46,651 bases of DNA. Source: Planktothrix tepida PCC 9214 (GTDB taxonomy: Bacteria > Cyanobacteriota > Cyanobacteriia > Cyanobacteriales > Microcoleaceae). The stretch covers positions 293,558 through 340,208 of the forward strand of contig NZ_LN889815.1 of the NCBI RefSeq assembly GCF_900009145.1, written 5' to 3'. Below, piece after piece: positions 1 through 8,800 of this stretch (positions are counted from its first letter, which is position 1; each line of letters opens with the position of its first letter). Under the pieces are notes generated by a model. That model saw only the letters and a list, made by a program, of their open reading frames with translations, did no database searches and was not told where the DNA came from. The translations under genes were made by a program, and so were the position numbers.

Positions 1-731
1 TTAGCTAGTTTCTTTCTAGCAACTTCCCTTCTTTTGCTACCTTTCTGTTTTCTTGATAAATTACGCTGTAATCTCCTTAAACGCTTTAGTTGTTTCTTTA
101 AGGGTTTAGGAGATTTAATTTTTTCACCGTGGCTTAATGTCGCAAAATCAGTGATTCCTAAATCAATTCCTACGGAATTTTGATTTTCAGGTAAGGGTTG
201 AGGATTAAACTCAACGACAAAACTCACAAAATACCTATCAGCACTATCTTTAATTAAGGTAGCACTAGAAGGTGTTGCGGGTAATTCTCTACTCCAAACT
301 ACTTTAATATCGCCGATTTTAGCGATGTAAATGTAATCGGAATTAGGGTAGAGTTTAAAACCATTATCCATAAATCTAGCGGATTGCTTAGATTTACGCT
401 TTTTAAACTTGGGAGGTTTAACTTTCTTGCCTTTTCTTTGTCCTTTACAGGATTTAAAAAAGTTAGAGTAAGCTTGTTCTAAATCTCTTAAAGACTGTTG
501 CAAGGGAATAGAAGAAACTTCTCCCAACCAGATTTTCTCCTCGGTTTTCTTGAGTTCTGTCAGTCTTTTAGAAAGTTCATTACTATTTGGCTTTTTGTTG
601 CCTGCACGGTATTGTTCTTGACAGTACGCTAAGGCATCGTTAAAAACTACCCGACAGCATCCGAACAATTGAGACATCAATCTCTTTTGTTGGTCTGTTG
701 GGTAGATTCTATATCGATATCTTAGCTTCAT
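1..731 (-). CDS. tnpB: TnpB-like RNA-guided nuclease of an IS200/IS605-type element, partial at window edge
   Basis: An open frame runs on the minus strand from an ATG at 731 to the window edge without a stop, giving about 243 residues. The N-terminus (MKLRYRYRIYPTDQQKRLM) and the following VVFNDALAYCQEQYR stretch are the usual OrfB/TnpB helix-turn-helix start. Further on come the FKLYP and IYIAKIGDIKV strands and then GIDLGITDFATLSHG, which holds the first RuvC aspartate. A very basic region (LKRLRRLQRNLSRKQKGSKRR) follows. TnpB proteins are usually 370-430 residues, so the zinc ribbon and the other two catalytic residues lie outside the window. It differs in sequence from the second TnpB at 1609-2835, so two separate elements are present. 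No tnpA partner is visible beside it. Family call is strong; completeness is unknown. Confidence 0.85.
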   Translation of the reverse strand, partial: MKLRYRYRIYPTDQQKRLMSQLFGCCRVVFNDALAYCQEQYRAGNKKPNSNELSKRLTELKKTEEKIWLGEVSSIPLQQSLRDLEQAYSNFFKSCKGQRKGKKVKPPKFKKRKSKQSARFMDNGFKLYPNSDYIYIAKIGDIKVVWSRELPATPSSATLIKDSADRYFVSFVVEFNPQPLPENQNSVGIDLGITDFATLSHGEKIKSPKPLKKQLKRLRRLQRNLSRKQKGSKRREVARKKLA

Positions 732-783
732 TATCTGCGCTTAAAATCTTATTCTTCAGTATACACCAAAATTGAATAAAAAG

Positions 784-800
784 CCTAAGTGGAACTTAGG
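784..800. repeat. Perfect inverted repeat upstream of tnpB, likely IS end hairpin
   Basis: CCTAAGT and ACTTAGG form a 7-bp stem around GGA. It lies 53 bases upstream of the tnpB start at 731. IS200/IS605 elements end in subterminal hairpins recognised by the Y1 transposase, so this is a candidate left-end hairpin. The cleavage site cannot be seen directly. Confidence 0.5.
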
Positions 801-993
801 GGTTTTAAACCCAGAATTTTCGATAAGGGAATGTGCCAGCAGAAGTAAATCTATTGACCTGAGCCTTAACAATTCTTAACTTGATAAAAGTTTTTATCAA
901 TTATAAGATTAGTAAGTGAAGAATTTTCTAATCAGTAACGCTGAACCTAGTTCAAATAAGCTGCTTTAGCATTCTACTTGTTTAGGGAATTTT

Positions 994-1030
994 GCCTCAC
1001 TGAGACTCTGAATAAAATTATCAGTGAGGC
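994..1030. repeat. 10-bp perfect inverted repeat with 17-nt loop
   Basis: GCCTCACTGA and TCAGTGAGGC are exact reverse complements. There is no T tract after either arm, so it is not a classical terminator. It lies in the gene-free stretch 732-1174 between two IS elements. No reading frame there looks like protein coding, and no primase 5' sequence was recognised in it. Confidence 0.6.
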
Positions 1031-1120
1031 TTGGATCAAATTTAAAGCCAACAGTTAATCAGAAAAACAACCTAAGAATCCCCATTCTGAGTTTTTCCTT
1101 TACAATAACCGTATTCAAAG

Positions 1121-1166
1121 CCCACGTCTTTCAAGCGTGGGATGTAGAATACCCGCCTTTAGGCGG
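1121..1166. repeat. Left-end double hairpin of the IS605-type element
   Basis: Two consecutive hairpins are seen: CCCACG...CGTGGG at 1121-1141 (CTT/AAG extends the stem past a bulged T) and CCGCC TTTA GGCGG at 1153-1166. They lie just downstream of the tnpA stop codon and fit a Y1 transposase recognition region. Very similar CCGCC/GGCGG stems recur at 33145-33161 and 37265-37278. Confidence 0.65.
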
Positions 1167-1174
1167 AGTGAAGG

Positions 1175-1573
1175 CTAGTGAGAGTTTTGGTTAGCAATAT
1201 ACTTTTTGATAGTTTCACTAGAAACAGAACCAGCCGTCCCACAATAATAGCTTCGACTCCACAAAGAAGGTAGTTTAAGTAAATGAGGAAATTCTTTTCT
1301 TAATATTCTTGATGATGCCCCTTTGATTCTGAACATAATTTGATGTGGAGCAATCAAAGGGTGACAACTAATAAATAAATGCACATGATCAGGCATTATC
1401 TCCAGAGCTAGGACATCACATTCTAGCTCTTTTGCTTTTTGGTAGATAATTTCCTCTAATCTTCTGCTCACTCCGTTAACCAACACCCTTTTCCTCCTTT
1501 TTGGGCAAAAGACAAAATGATAGTTGATCAGACTAACTGATGTGTTTTTTCTTCTATATTGATTTTCTGTCAT
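1175..1573 (-). CDS. tnpA: IS200/IS605 family Y1 transposase TnpA
   Basis: This 132-residue protein is the single-strand DNA transposase that excises and inserts the element through a covalent tyrosine-DNA intermediate. The HUH motif is clear in IMPDHVHLFISC (two histidines flanking a valine), and the catalytic tyrosine lies in SSETIKKYIANQ near the C-terminus. The start region (NYHFVFCPKRRKRVL) and length match the family, which is usually 130-155 residues. No frameshift is seen. It is divergent from tnpB, whose start is 35 bases away, so both share the intervening promoter region. It probably can act on any element with matching end hairpins in the genome. Confidence 0.95.
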   Translation of the reverse strand: MTENQYRRKNTSVSLINYHFVFCPKRRKRVLVNGVSRRLEEIIYQKAKELECDVLALEIMPDHVHLFISCHPLIAPHQIMFRIKGASSRILRKEFPHLLKLPSLWSRSYYCGTAGSVSSETIKKYIANQNSH

Positions 1574-1608
1574 TGTCGATACACACGATTCATCAACCTT
1601 ATGTTATC

Positions 1609-2835
1609 ATGGATGACATGACAAAAATAACTCGGACGATTAAATTGAAATTCGTGGATCTCAACCGTTGTAAAGCTCAGGTGTTTGAGCAAATGACGGC
1701 AGAAAACACACGGGTTGCCAACAAGCTGTTGTCATTGCCGATTAAAGAACGGCGTAAAATGACAACAGCTAAAATTATGTCCGAGTTAAAATCTGCCCTT
1801 GTTAACCAAGTAATCCGACATACCACATCACCCACAGGTCGTAAAACCAAACAATATAAAGTTCTTCCTGTGGAAGTTAACAACCAAAACTGGAAGTTAA
1901 CCCTAAAAGGGAATACTTATTCAATTAGTTTTCCAACCCTTAAAGGTGAAAAAAGAATTCCCATTGAAGTTGCATCTCCCCATTGGCAACCTGTTTTAGA
2001 CGGATTGTTAGAGGGAACAATTCAAGGGGGTTCTTTTAAATTAATTAAACATCGAAATAAGTGGTATGCCTATCTGTCAATTACTGAGGATGTTCCAGAA
2101 GTTAAGACGGAGAAAAGATTAGGATGTGACCGAGGACAGAATAATTTAGCGGTAGTTGCACCTAAACAGGGTTTTGGTAAGTTCTTTAATGGTCAAAGCG
2201 TTAAGCATCGGAGACGTTATTTTCAACAACGAAGAAAACAACTTCAAGAAGCTAAAAAGTTTCGAGCATTAAAGAAATGGGACAAAAAAGAACGACGATG
2301 GATGGATGCAATCAATCATACAATCAGCCGTCGAATTGTTCGTTTTGCCGAATACCATAATGCTGATGTTGTTATTGAGGATTTAGAAGGATGTCGAAGC
2401 ACAATGAAACAGAGCCAAAAATCTCGTTCTGATTCCGGTGAATCTCGACATAATTGGTCTTATTATTCTTTGGAACAGAAACTTAATTATAAGTTGGCTC
2501 TTAAAGGATTGAAATTAATTAAAAGACCTGCGCCATACACTTCCAAATCCTGTTCAACCTGTGGTTTTATTGGTAAAAGAAATCGACATGATTTCAATTG
2601 CCCTAATGGTCACTACCATAACTCTGATTTGAATGCTGCGAAAAACCTAGCTCAATGGGACGGTTTTTCTTGTCAGTTAGACCTACAGAGAGATGCTTCT
2701 GTAATGGATTCATCCGGTTTAACTGATGGGGTGCTTGGCACACCCCTGAACTCGGTGAATACAGTCAAACAAGAGTATATTCAACTGTCTCTGCTTGACT
2801 GGACTAGATACGAGAATCCCACCCCTTTAGCGTAG
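1609..2835 (+). CDS. tnpB: TnpB RNA-guided nuclease (IS605 OrfB)
   Basis: The start is placed at ATG 1609 (MDDMTKITRTIKLKF), because the upstream open frame from 1540 overlaps tnpA and has no TnpB similarity. The protein has 408 residues, normal for TnpB. All three RuvC carboxylates are visible: Asp in LGCDRGQNNLAVV, Glu in ADVVIEDLEG and Asp in HNSDLNAAKN. The zinc ribbon has CSTC and then FNCPNGHYHNSD, where the usual C-P-x-C-G is C-P-N-G-H, so one canonical cysteine is absent. The stop codon lies inside the right-end hairpin, as expected where the guide (omega) RNA overlaps the tnpB 3' end. TnpB cuts DNA next to a transposon-associated motif and favours element retention. Confidence 0.95.
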   Translation: MDDMTKITRTIKLKFVDLNRCKAQVFEQMTAENTRVANKLLSLPIKERRKMTTAKIMSELKSALVNQVIRHTTSPTGRKTKQYKVLPVEVNNQNWKLTLKGNTYSISFPTLKGEKRIPIEVASPHWQPVLDGLLEGTIQGGSFKLIKHRNKWYAYLSITEDVPEVKTEKRLGCDRGQNNLAVVAPKQGFGKFFNGQSVKHRRRYFQQRRKQLQEAKKFRALKKWDKKERRWMDAINHTISRRIVRFAEYHNADVVIEDLEGCRSTMKQSQKSRSDSGESRHNWSYYSLEQKLNYKLALKGLKLIKRPAPYTSKSCSTCGFIGKRNRHDFNCPNGHYHNSDLNAAKNLAQWDGFSCQLDLQRDASVMDSSGLTDGVLGTPLNSVNTVKQEYIQLSLLDWTRYENPTPLA

Positions 2836-2847
2836 CGCAGGGGTGGG
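2818..2847 (+). repeat. Right-end hairpin of the IS605-type element, probable omega RNA 3' stem
   Basis: CCCACCCCT (2818-2826) pairs perfectly with AGGGGTGGG (2839-2847) around a 12-base loop. It contains the tnpB stop codon. In this family the right end both binds TnpA and forms the 3' stem of the TnpB guide RNA. The following bases, which belong to the primase gene, would then serve as guide. Confidence 0.7.
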
Positions 2848-5626
2848 AGTGTCAACTCCGAGTGTTCACCCCACAACGGGAGAGTATGTTTGGGTGAGCG
2901 GTTGCGCTCCTGATGAAATTGCAATTGCCATCGCTCCTTTGTGGCTCATAGAAGCAATGCTTCAAGAGGAGACAGAACCTGCTACCGCAGCAAAGCCATA
3001 TCCCCTTCACAATGAAGTTAACATCTATTATCCCCCAACTTCAAACAACTCTCAACTGCAATGGACTGATGCAGATTGGGCTTTGTCTTATCTAGCCGCA
3101 TTATCCCCAAGTCGGGCTGATCATTACGAGGACTGGTGTAGCGTTGGTATGATACTTAAATCCATTGATGAGTCTTTACTCCCTGAGTGGGAAAGTTGGA
3201 GTCGCCAATCTTCTAAATATAAACCTGGAGAATGTGATAAGAAATGGAAATCTTTTAACAAAAGTGGAGTAGGAATTGGGACTCTAGCATTGATGGCAAA
3301 ACAAGATGGCTGGAGTTCACCATTTCGAGGGCAATCGCTGTTTAATGGGAGTCATACTTTTCATCTAAATTCACCTCAAATAATCCGTACTAAAAATGGG
3401 CATAACAACAATAATAGTATGTCCGATCTTTCTAATCGTTCAGGCGATTGCACTTTAAATAACACCCCGTCTTTATATGATCAAGTTACGACTATTTTAA
3501 CAAGTGACAATAACCCTCCTCAACAAAGTGCTGCTTTTGTTGAACTCTCATCAACGAAAGGCTATCCGCTCAGGGGCGTTAAACAGTTAGCCGTTGAAAT
3601 TGAAACTTATATTGGTAATCAAGAAAGAAGTACAGAAGATGCCCGTGAACTGAATAAACTCCTCAATTACCGTGAACAAAAACTTGATATTACCCAAATT
3701 TTACCCGCTCCTCTCGCCCAAGCCTTATTAACAAAAGCCGATTCTGACCGTCTTGATCCGGCTTATCTTTATCAATATCTCTTAACAGCTTGTGGTAGTG
3801 AAATGGGCGGACATATTGGCATTGTTGGTAAACAAGGTGCAACGGTAGCCGATAGTTGGATAGAATACCCTATTTTTTGGACAATGGTTATTGCCTTGGC
3901 ATCAGGTGGAAAAAGTCAGACGATGCGCTCTATTTTTGATCCCATTAAACATCGCTATAAGCAAAGTAAAACAGAATATAAAAAACTCAAAACCGAGTTA
4001 CAGGGGTTAGAAGAAGCATGGCAACAAAAGTCATCAGAAGAGAAGGAAGAACTCAAAAATAGTCAACTCAATCCTACGGTATTTAAAGCCACCATGCCAC
4101 CGCCACCACCCAAAAAGTTAATTGAAGCTGGAACTCCAGAAGGAGCTTTAAGACGATTGAGTGAATTAGCTTCGAGGAGTGGCTGTGTTTGGGTTTTTGA
4201 TGAATTAGTGCGATTGTTAAAATTAGATCAATATAAAGATAAAGGGGGAGATACCCGTCAAATTTTATTACAAACTTGGAATTCTCCATCAGATCTCGAA
4301 TTTGAGCGTTCTAATGAAGAAGATTCTTTTGAACTCAAAGATTTGTGTTTAAATTTAACAGGTGCAACTCAACTTTCAAAAATTAAAACCTTGTTTAGTG
4401 ATCCTGATGATGGAGATGGTCTAATTAGTCGCTTTTTAATTGCGGTTCCTGCCAGTCCAGATAACTTTGCAGTTTGGTCAGATTCAGTCGTTGCAATTAA
4501 TCAAGAATTACAAGATTTATATGAGCATCTGCGGGTATTACATCAGCGATTACGAGAATTTCGTAAAGGTAGAAATGAGGAAAATGAATTTTTAATCGGC
4601 AGGGATGAAGCAGTTGAAATGCAAGAGGATGGGGATCTGTTCTCAACTCCTTCCGATGATTCTCACGAGGAACAACTGCCTTTTTTATTATCTTTTACTC
4701 CCCAAGCACGGCGACGGTGGCAGCGATGGTGGGAGGAAGTTCGGCGCAATCAACAGGGGGTGGAATTTGAGAATCCGGCATTGTTTGCCTATTTGGGCAA
4801 AATGCTCAGTCAAACCTTGAGATTAGCACTGCTGTTGCACTGCATGGAATTAAAATATGAGCAAAAATCTGACCCTTTGCGGGTGGGTATCGAAACTTTA
4901 GAACGAGCTATTTTAGCGGCAAAGTTTAGTATCGGACAGTTCCGTATTATTCAAACGAATAACCATCAATCCGATTCTCTCCCTGGCCGATTGTCCTTAA
5001 TTCACGCCTATGCTTTAAGAAAAGGAACAGAAGTCTCGGCGGTACAAGTTCAAAATACTGTGTTTAAGCGTTGCAAACCGAAACCCACCCTTGCGGAAAT
5101 CCGACAGGATTTTGCCACCCTGACTGAGAATGGATATGCAGTTTTATCTGGGAAAGGCAAAGACTTACGAATTAGAGCAATTCCGATTTCTCAAGCAAAT
5201 GTCGGAATTCCGAATCATTCCGACGGCTATTCCGACACCCCTCAAGTGAATGAAAAACTGAATCGGAGTTCAATCCAACCGTCACTCGTCAAAAATTCCG
5301 ACAATTCCGACCCAAAAACATTTTTTTCAACCCAGCTTGAAAATAACTCTAGCCAATTGGGGGATGAGGAAACTCCTAAAGTTATTCCAGTAGCCGAAAG
5401 CAGTCTTTCCGATCCAGGGGAAAGGTTATTTGATCAGGGGGTAGATCACGTTTCGGATCAAAATTGTCGGAATTGTCGGAATTCTGATGATGAAAGCTCT
5501 CCAGATCTTTATAAGCAAGGAATTTTAGACGATGAAAGGCTGTCGGAAACTTGTCGGAACGATGTCGGAATTTCCGACAATCTGTTGGAAGAAAATTCCG
5601 ATTCATCAGGAAATTTGCAGTTTTGA
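2843..5626 (+). CDS. Primase/helicase-like protein (PriCT-2 + DUF3987), N-terminally truncated by IS insertion
   Basis: The open frame begins at a GTG inside the IS right-end hairpin. Recognisable protein begins around PSVHPTTGEYVWVSG, which in the family is the tail of the N-terminal prim-pol domain. That domain, roughly 200 residues, is missing. Residues 78-158 match a primase C-terminal 2 domain (WALSYLAALSPSRADHYEDW, WSRQSSKYKPGECDKKW). Residues 290-700 match DUF3987, a RecA/helicase-like module, with a Walker-A-like ASGGKSQ at 352-358 and a Walker-B-like VFDE at 451-454. The C-terminal 200 residues are low complexity with NCRNCRN and SDNSD runs caused by a DNA repeat cluster. Such proteins prime and unwind plasmid or phage replication origins in cyanobacteria. 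Whether the remaining part is translated is uncertain, so this may be a pseudogene. Confidence 0.8.
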   Translation: MGVSTPSVHPTTGEYVWVSGCAPDEIAIAIAPLWLIEAMLQEETEPATAAKPYPLHNEVNIYYPPTSNNSQLQWTDADWALSYLAALSPSRADHYEDWCSVGMILKSIDESLLPEWESWSRQSSKYKPGECDKKWKSFNKSGVGIGTLALMAKQDGWSSPFRGQSLFNGSHTFHLNSPQIIRTKNGHNNNNSMSDLSNRSGDCTLNNTPSLYDQVTTILTSDNNPPQQSAAFVELSSTKGYPLRGVKQLAVEIETYIGNQERSTEDARELNKLLNYREQKLDITQILPAPLAQALLTKADSDRLDPAYLYQYLLTACGSEMGGHIGIVGKQGATVADSWIEYPIFWTMVIALASGGKSQTMRSIFDPIKHRYKQSKTEYKKLKTELQGLEEAWQQKSSEEKEELKNSQLNPTVFKATMPPPPPKKLIEAGTPEGALRRLSELASRSGCVWVFDELVRLLKLDQYKDKGGDTRQILLQTWNSPSDLEFERSNEEDSFELKDLCLNLTGATQLSKIKTLFSDPDDGDGLISRFLIAVPASPDNFAVWSDSVVAINQELQDLYEHLRVLHQRLREFRKGRNEENEFLIGRDEAVEMQEDGDLFSTPSDDSHEEQLPFLLSFTPQARRRWQRWWEEVRRNQQGVEFENPALFAYLGKMLSQTLRLALLLHCMELKYEQKSDPLRVGIETLERAILAAKFSIGQFRIIQTNNHQSDSLPGRLSLIHAYALRKGTEVSAVQVQNTVFKRCKPKPTLAEIRQDFATLTENGYAVLSGKGKDLRIRAIPISQANVGIPNHSDGYSDTPQVNEKLNRSSIQPSLVKNSDNSDPKTFFSTQLENNSSQLGDEETPKVIPVAESSLSDPGERLFDQGVDHVSDQNCRNCRNSDDESSPDLYKQGILDDERLSETCRNDVGISDNLLEENSDSSGNLQF

Positions 5627-5638
5627 GGGAATTCCGAC
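5201..5638. repeat. Cluster of GTCGGAA/TTCCGAC motifs in the primase gene 3' region, iteron-like
   Basis: Nine exact copies of ATTCCGAC or its complement GTCGGAAT start at 5201, 5217, 5229, 5295, 5304, 5466, 5475, 5564 and 5631. Further 7-base cores are at 5542, 5553 and 5572, with several one-mismatch copies such as 5595. Pairs are spaced 9 bases (5295/5304, 5466/5475) and 11 bases (5542/5553/5564). The last copy lies beyond the stop codon. Both orientations occur. Iterons bound by a replication initiator are one explanation; expansion of a short codon repeat is another. Confidence 0.65.
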
Positions 5639-5848
5639 TCTGGGTTTGAACATAATTCATCTTTGAGTGAGCTAATTTCTCAGACGAATCAACCCGCAAC
5701 TGATGATTACAGCCTAAGTTCTCCCGATTTATGATTTATGAGGAAATTCAAAACTCCTCCAACTACTGCTAAGGCATATACATAAGAACTGGCAGTATAC
5801 TATCAATTACTGACTAATAAAACTCTTATTTTAATCCCAATAACAGCC

Positions 5849-8800
5849 ATGCCCGACAGCTACGACCTCACCCAGCTAGATTCAAACACATTCGAGCATC
5901 TTGTAAATCTAATTACGCTGCGCGTTCTTGGGCCTGGAAGTACAGGGTTTGCTCCTGGTTCCGATGGTGGAAGAGACGGATACTTTGAGGGTGAAGCACC
6001 TTATCCAAGCGAAACAGAGCGTTGGTCTGGATGTTGGTACATCCAATCAAAATTTCATAAGCCTCACCTGTCTAAAGATCCTCAAAAGTGGCTGCTAGAG
6101 AAAATTAAAGAAGAAATCAAAGAATTTGAAGATCCTGATTCTAAAAGACAATGGGCAGACAACTGGATTATTGCTACTAATATTGACCCCTCTGGAGTCC
6201 CTGAAACCGGGTCATTTGACCAAGCAAGAAAGTTAGTTACCGAAGCCTGCCCCAAATTAGAAAATCGCTTTCATATTTGGGGAGGCCGGAAAATCCTTGA
6301 TTTTTTGGCATTACATTCAGAAATTAGTGACTACTATCGACACTTTCTTACGCCAGGGAAAATTCTTACAGAAATTTACAATCAAATCAAAGATGCACAG
6401 GCTGAGGTAAAAACCATCCTACGCTTCTTAGTTTTATCCCCATTTGATGACCAGCAACACACTAAGTTAGAACAGGCTGCACCACCAGGGTCAACGATAG
6501 AGCGACCGGGTATCCATGACCTTTTTATTGATCTTCCTTTTAGATCAAAGGAACACGCTCTTAAGGATTTAGTCATGCAGATGCTTGTATGTACTTCGGC
6601 AAAATGTCATCGTTTTGATGAGGAACAACTCGATACAGAAGAATGGCAACTCTGGTACAGGCATCCATCACGAGCTAGAGTTTGGTTTATAAAAGGTGGC
6701 CCCGGCCAGGGAAAATCAACTATTGGTCAATATTTCTGTCAGATTCAGCGAGCTGCACTTATCTTACAAAAGGACAGTGTGCTATCTCGTCTGGCGAGCA
6801 AATACAAAAATTTAGCCAAAGAAATTCAAAAAGTGGCTGAAAAGCATGGCTTTTGGACGGGAAAGCCTCGAATTCCAATTTCTATAGAGTTAAAAGAATT
6901 TGCTCAGTGGTTTGGACAAAAAGACAAAAGCACTTCTCGCGGAGTTTTGACCTACTTGGCTGAATGGATCAGTGTTGGAGTTGAACAACAGGTTACTACA
7001 GGAACACTTAAGCGAATCCTAGCAAGCCATAGTTGGGTAATTGTATTTGATGGACTTGATGAAGTTCCTCAAGATGTTAAGGATGCAGTTGCGTTAGAAG
7101 TATGCCGTTTTGTCGATAAAATCTCTTGTGAAGCTAACGCCGATCTTCTAACTATTTGTACCTCTCGACCGCAGGGATACTCAGACCAATTTGCAGACTT
7201 GGACAATTCCACCATTGAATTAATTAATCTTTCTCCTGATCAGGCACTAGCATGTGCTAAGCCTGTTCTTGAGTTAGAACGTTCTCCCAGTGAAGCAAAA
7301 AAGTGTTTTCAAATATTGGAATCTGCCATTGATTCTCCCGCAGTTCGTCAGTTGATGACTACGCCTTTGCAAGCACATATAATGGCAGTAGTTGTTAGGG
7401 ATGGAGAAAGACCACCTGAAAGAAAGTGGAAATTATTTGCCAATTTCTACCAAGTAATAAAAAGAAGGGAAGCAAATAGGAATCTACCTGATAAGAGGTT
7501 GGCTAAACTTCTGCGTGAGCAAGATCAGCTACTCAAAACAGTTCACAACCGCCTTGGATTTGTTTTACACGCTAGGGCTGAATTGAGCAAAGGTGCTCAA
7601 ACAAAGCTGGAGCGAGATGAATTTGAAAAACTTGTCACAGGTGCAGTTAAGCAAATGGTAGAGACGGAAGTAGATGAAACTATTAAAGTTTTAATGGAGG
7701 CAACGACGGATAGATTAGTTCTTGTCAGCACTCCAGATGATGGTAATCATGTACGTTTTGATATTCGTCCATTACAAGAATTTTTTGCTGCGGAGTTTCT
7801 TTATGAATCAGTAAGTGCGGAGAAGTTACGCCAACGTATAGAGATGATTGCTGGAGATGCTCACTGGCGTGAGGTTATGCATTTTCTGCTGAGTGCTCTT
7901 GTCGAGAATAATCGTCCGACAGAATTAGCAGTTACAGTTCAGGTATTAGAAAGCTTGAATGAAGGAGATCAGGAAAGCCTTCGATTACTGGGGCGACGAT
8001 TGGGACGTGGAGCTATTCTCGCTGCGCGGCTACTTCAAGAAGGCGTTCTAGATGAAGATAAGCGCATTCGTCAACAGTTTCGGAAATGTCTCGAACCATT
8101 AGCTGGATTTACAGAGACAGATTTATTGCGAGGACTGATTCAGGTTAATCGCCCAGATTCACAGTCATGGTTATATAACTTCTTAATTTCACTATTACAA
8201 GATAATAATCCGACTGAAAGTATAGGTGCTGCGATTGTTTTGTCACAAATTTTGCCAGATGATCATACCAAGAAACAGGAAGTAGTTAACTTTCTTCTCG
8301 CATCACCATCTAATTATTTATCATATGTTATAATATCGAATTCAGCAAGAAGAGATATTATAGGAGAGAGGCAATCTTTTACTATAAAAAATTGGTTTTT
8401 AGAAATATTTATAAAAGTATTAATTAGCACAAAATGGTTGTATCTGACAGAAGACGCATTGATTTTATTGTTAAAGATTTTAGAGTTTAATGATGATAAA
8501 GCATTCAAAATTGCTGAAAAATTAGACTTTTCAAAAGTAGAGCATGAACTTTTTAAAATTTTATTGAAGCGGAATAGACAATTTTTACGATCAGATAAAA
8601 ATAATATAGTTAAAGATTATGGTCTTGTTGAAATTTTTCAAGCACAACCTGCTTGGGTAAGCGATATTAAAGAAATTGAGTTATCCCAAGACATTAATAA
8701 AATTAAGGGCGTATTACAAGTATGTTACTTAGTTGTCCGATTTTTTAAATATAAAAGCCGTTCAGAACTGATAGAAATTGCCAAGCTCTTCCAAGGAGAC

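Larger units (their letters stand above)
1121..2847. mobile_element. IS605-type element with divergent tnpA and tnpB
   Basis: The element is bounded by two foldable ends. On the left is a stem of CCCACG and CGTGGG (1121-1141), followed by CCGCC and GGCGG (1153-1166). On the right is a 9-bp stem CCCACCCCT and AGGGGTGGG (2818-2847). Between them are a Y1 transposase gene on the minus strand and tnpB on the plus strand with 35 bases between starts, the IS605 arrangement. The true ends lie a few to tens of bases outside the hairpins. The right end abuts a primase gene in frame with coding sequence that lacks its normal N-terminal domain, so the insertion, with or without a later deletion, removed the front of that gene. 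Confidence 0.8.

Noticed and set aside
1540-1608. Earlier start for the IS605 tnpB at 1540
   Set aside because: It overlaps the tnpA 5' end and adds a hydrophobic leader (CFFFYIDFLSLSIHT) not found in TnpB proteins.
5201-5638. CRISPR-like array in the primase gene 3' end
   Set aside because: Units are 7-8 bases, in both orientations, with uneven spacing, inside an open frame; not direct 25-40 base repeats with constant spacers.
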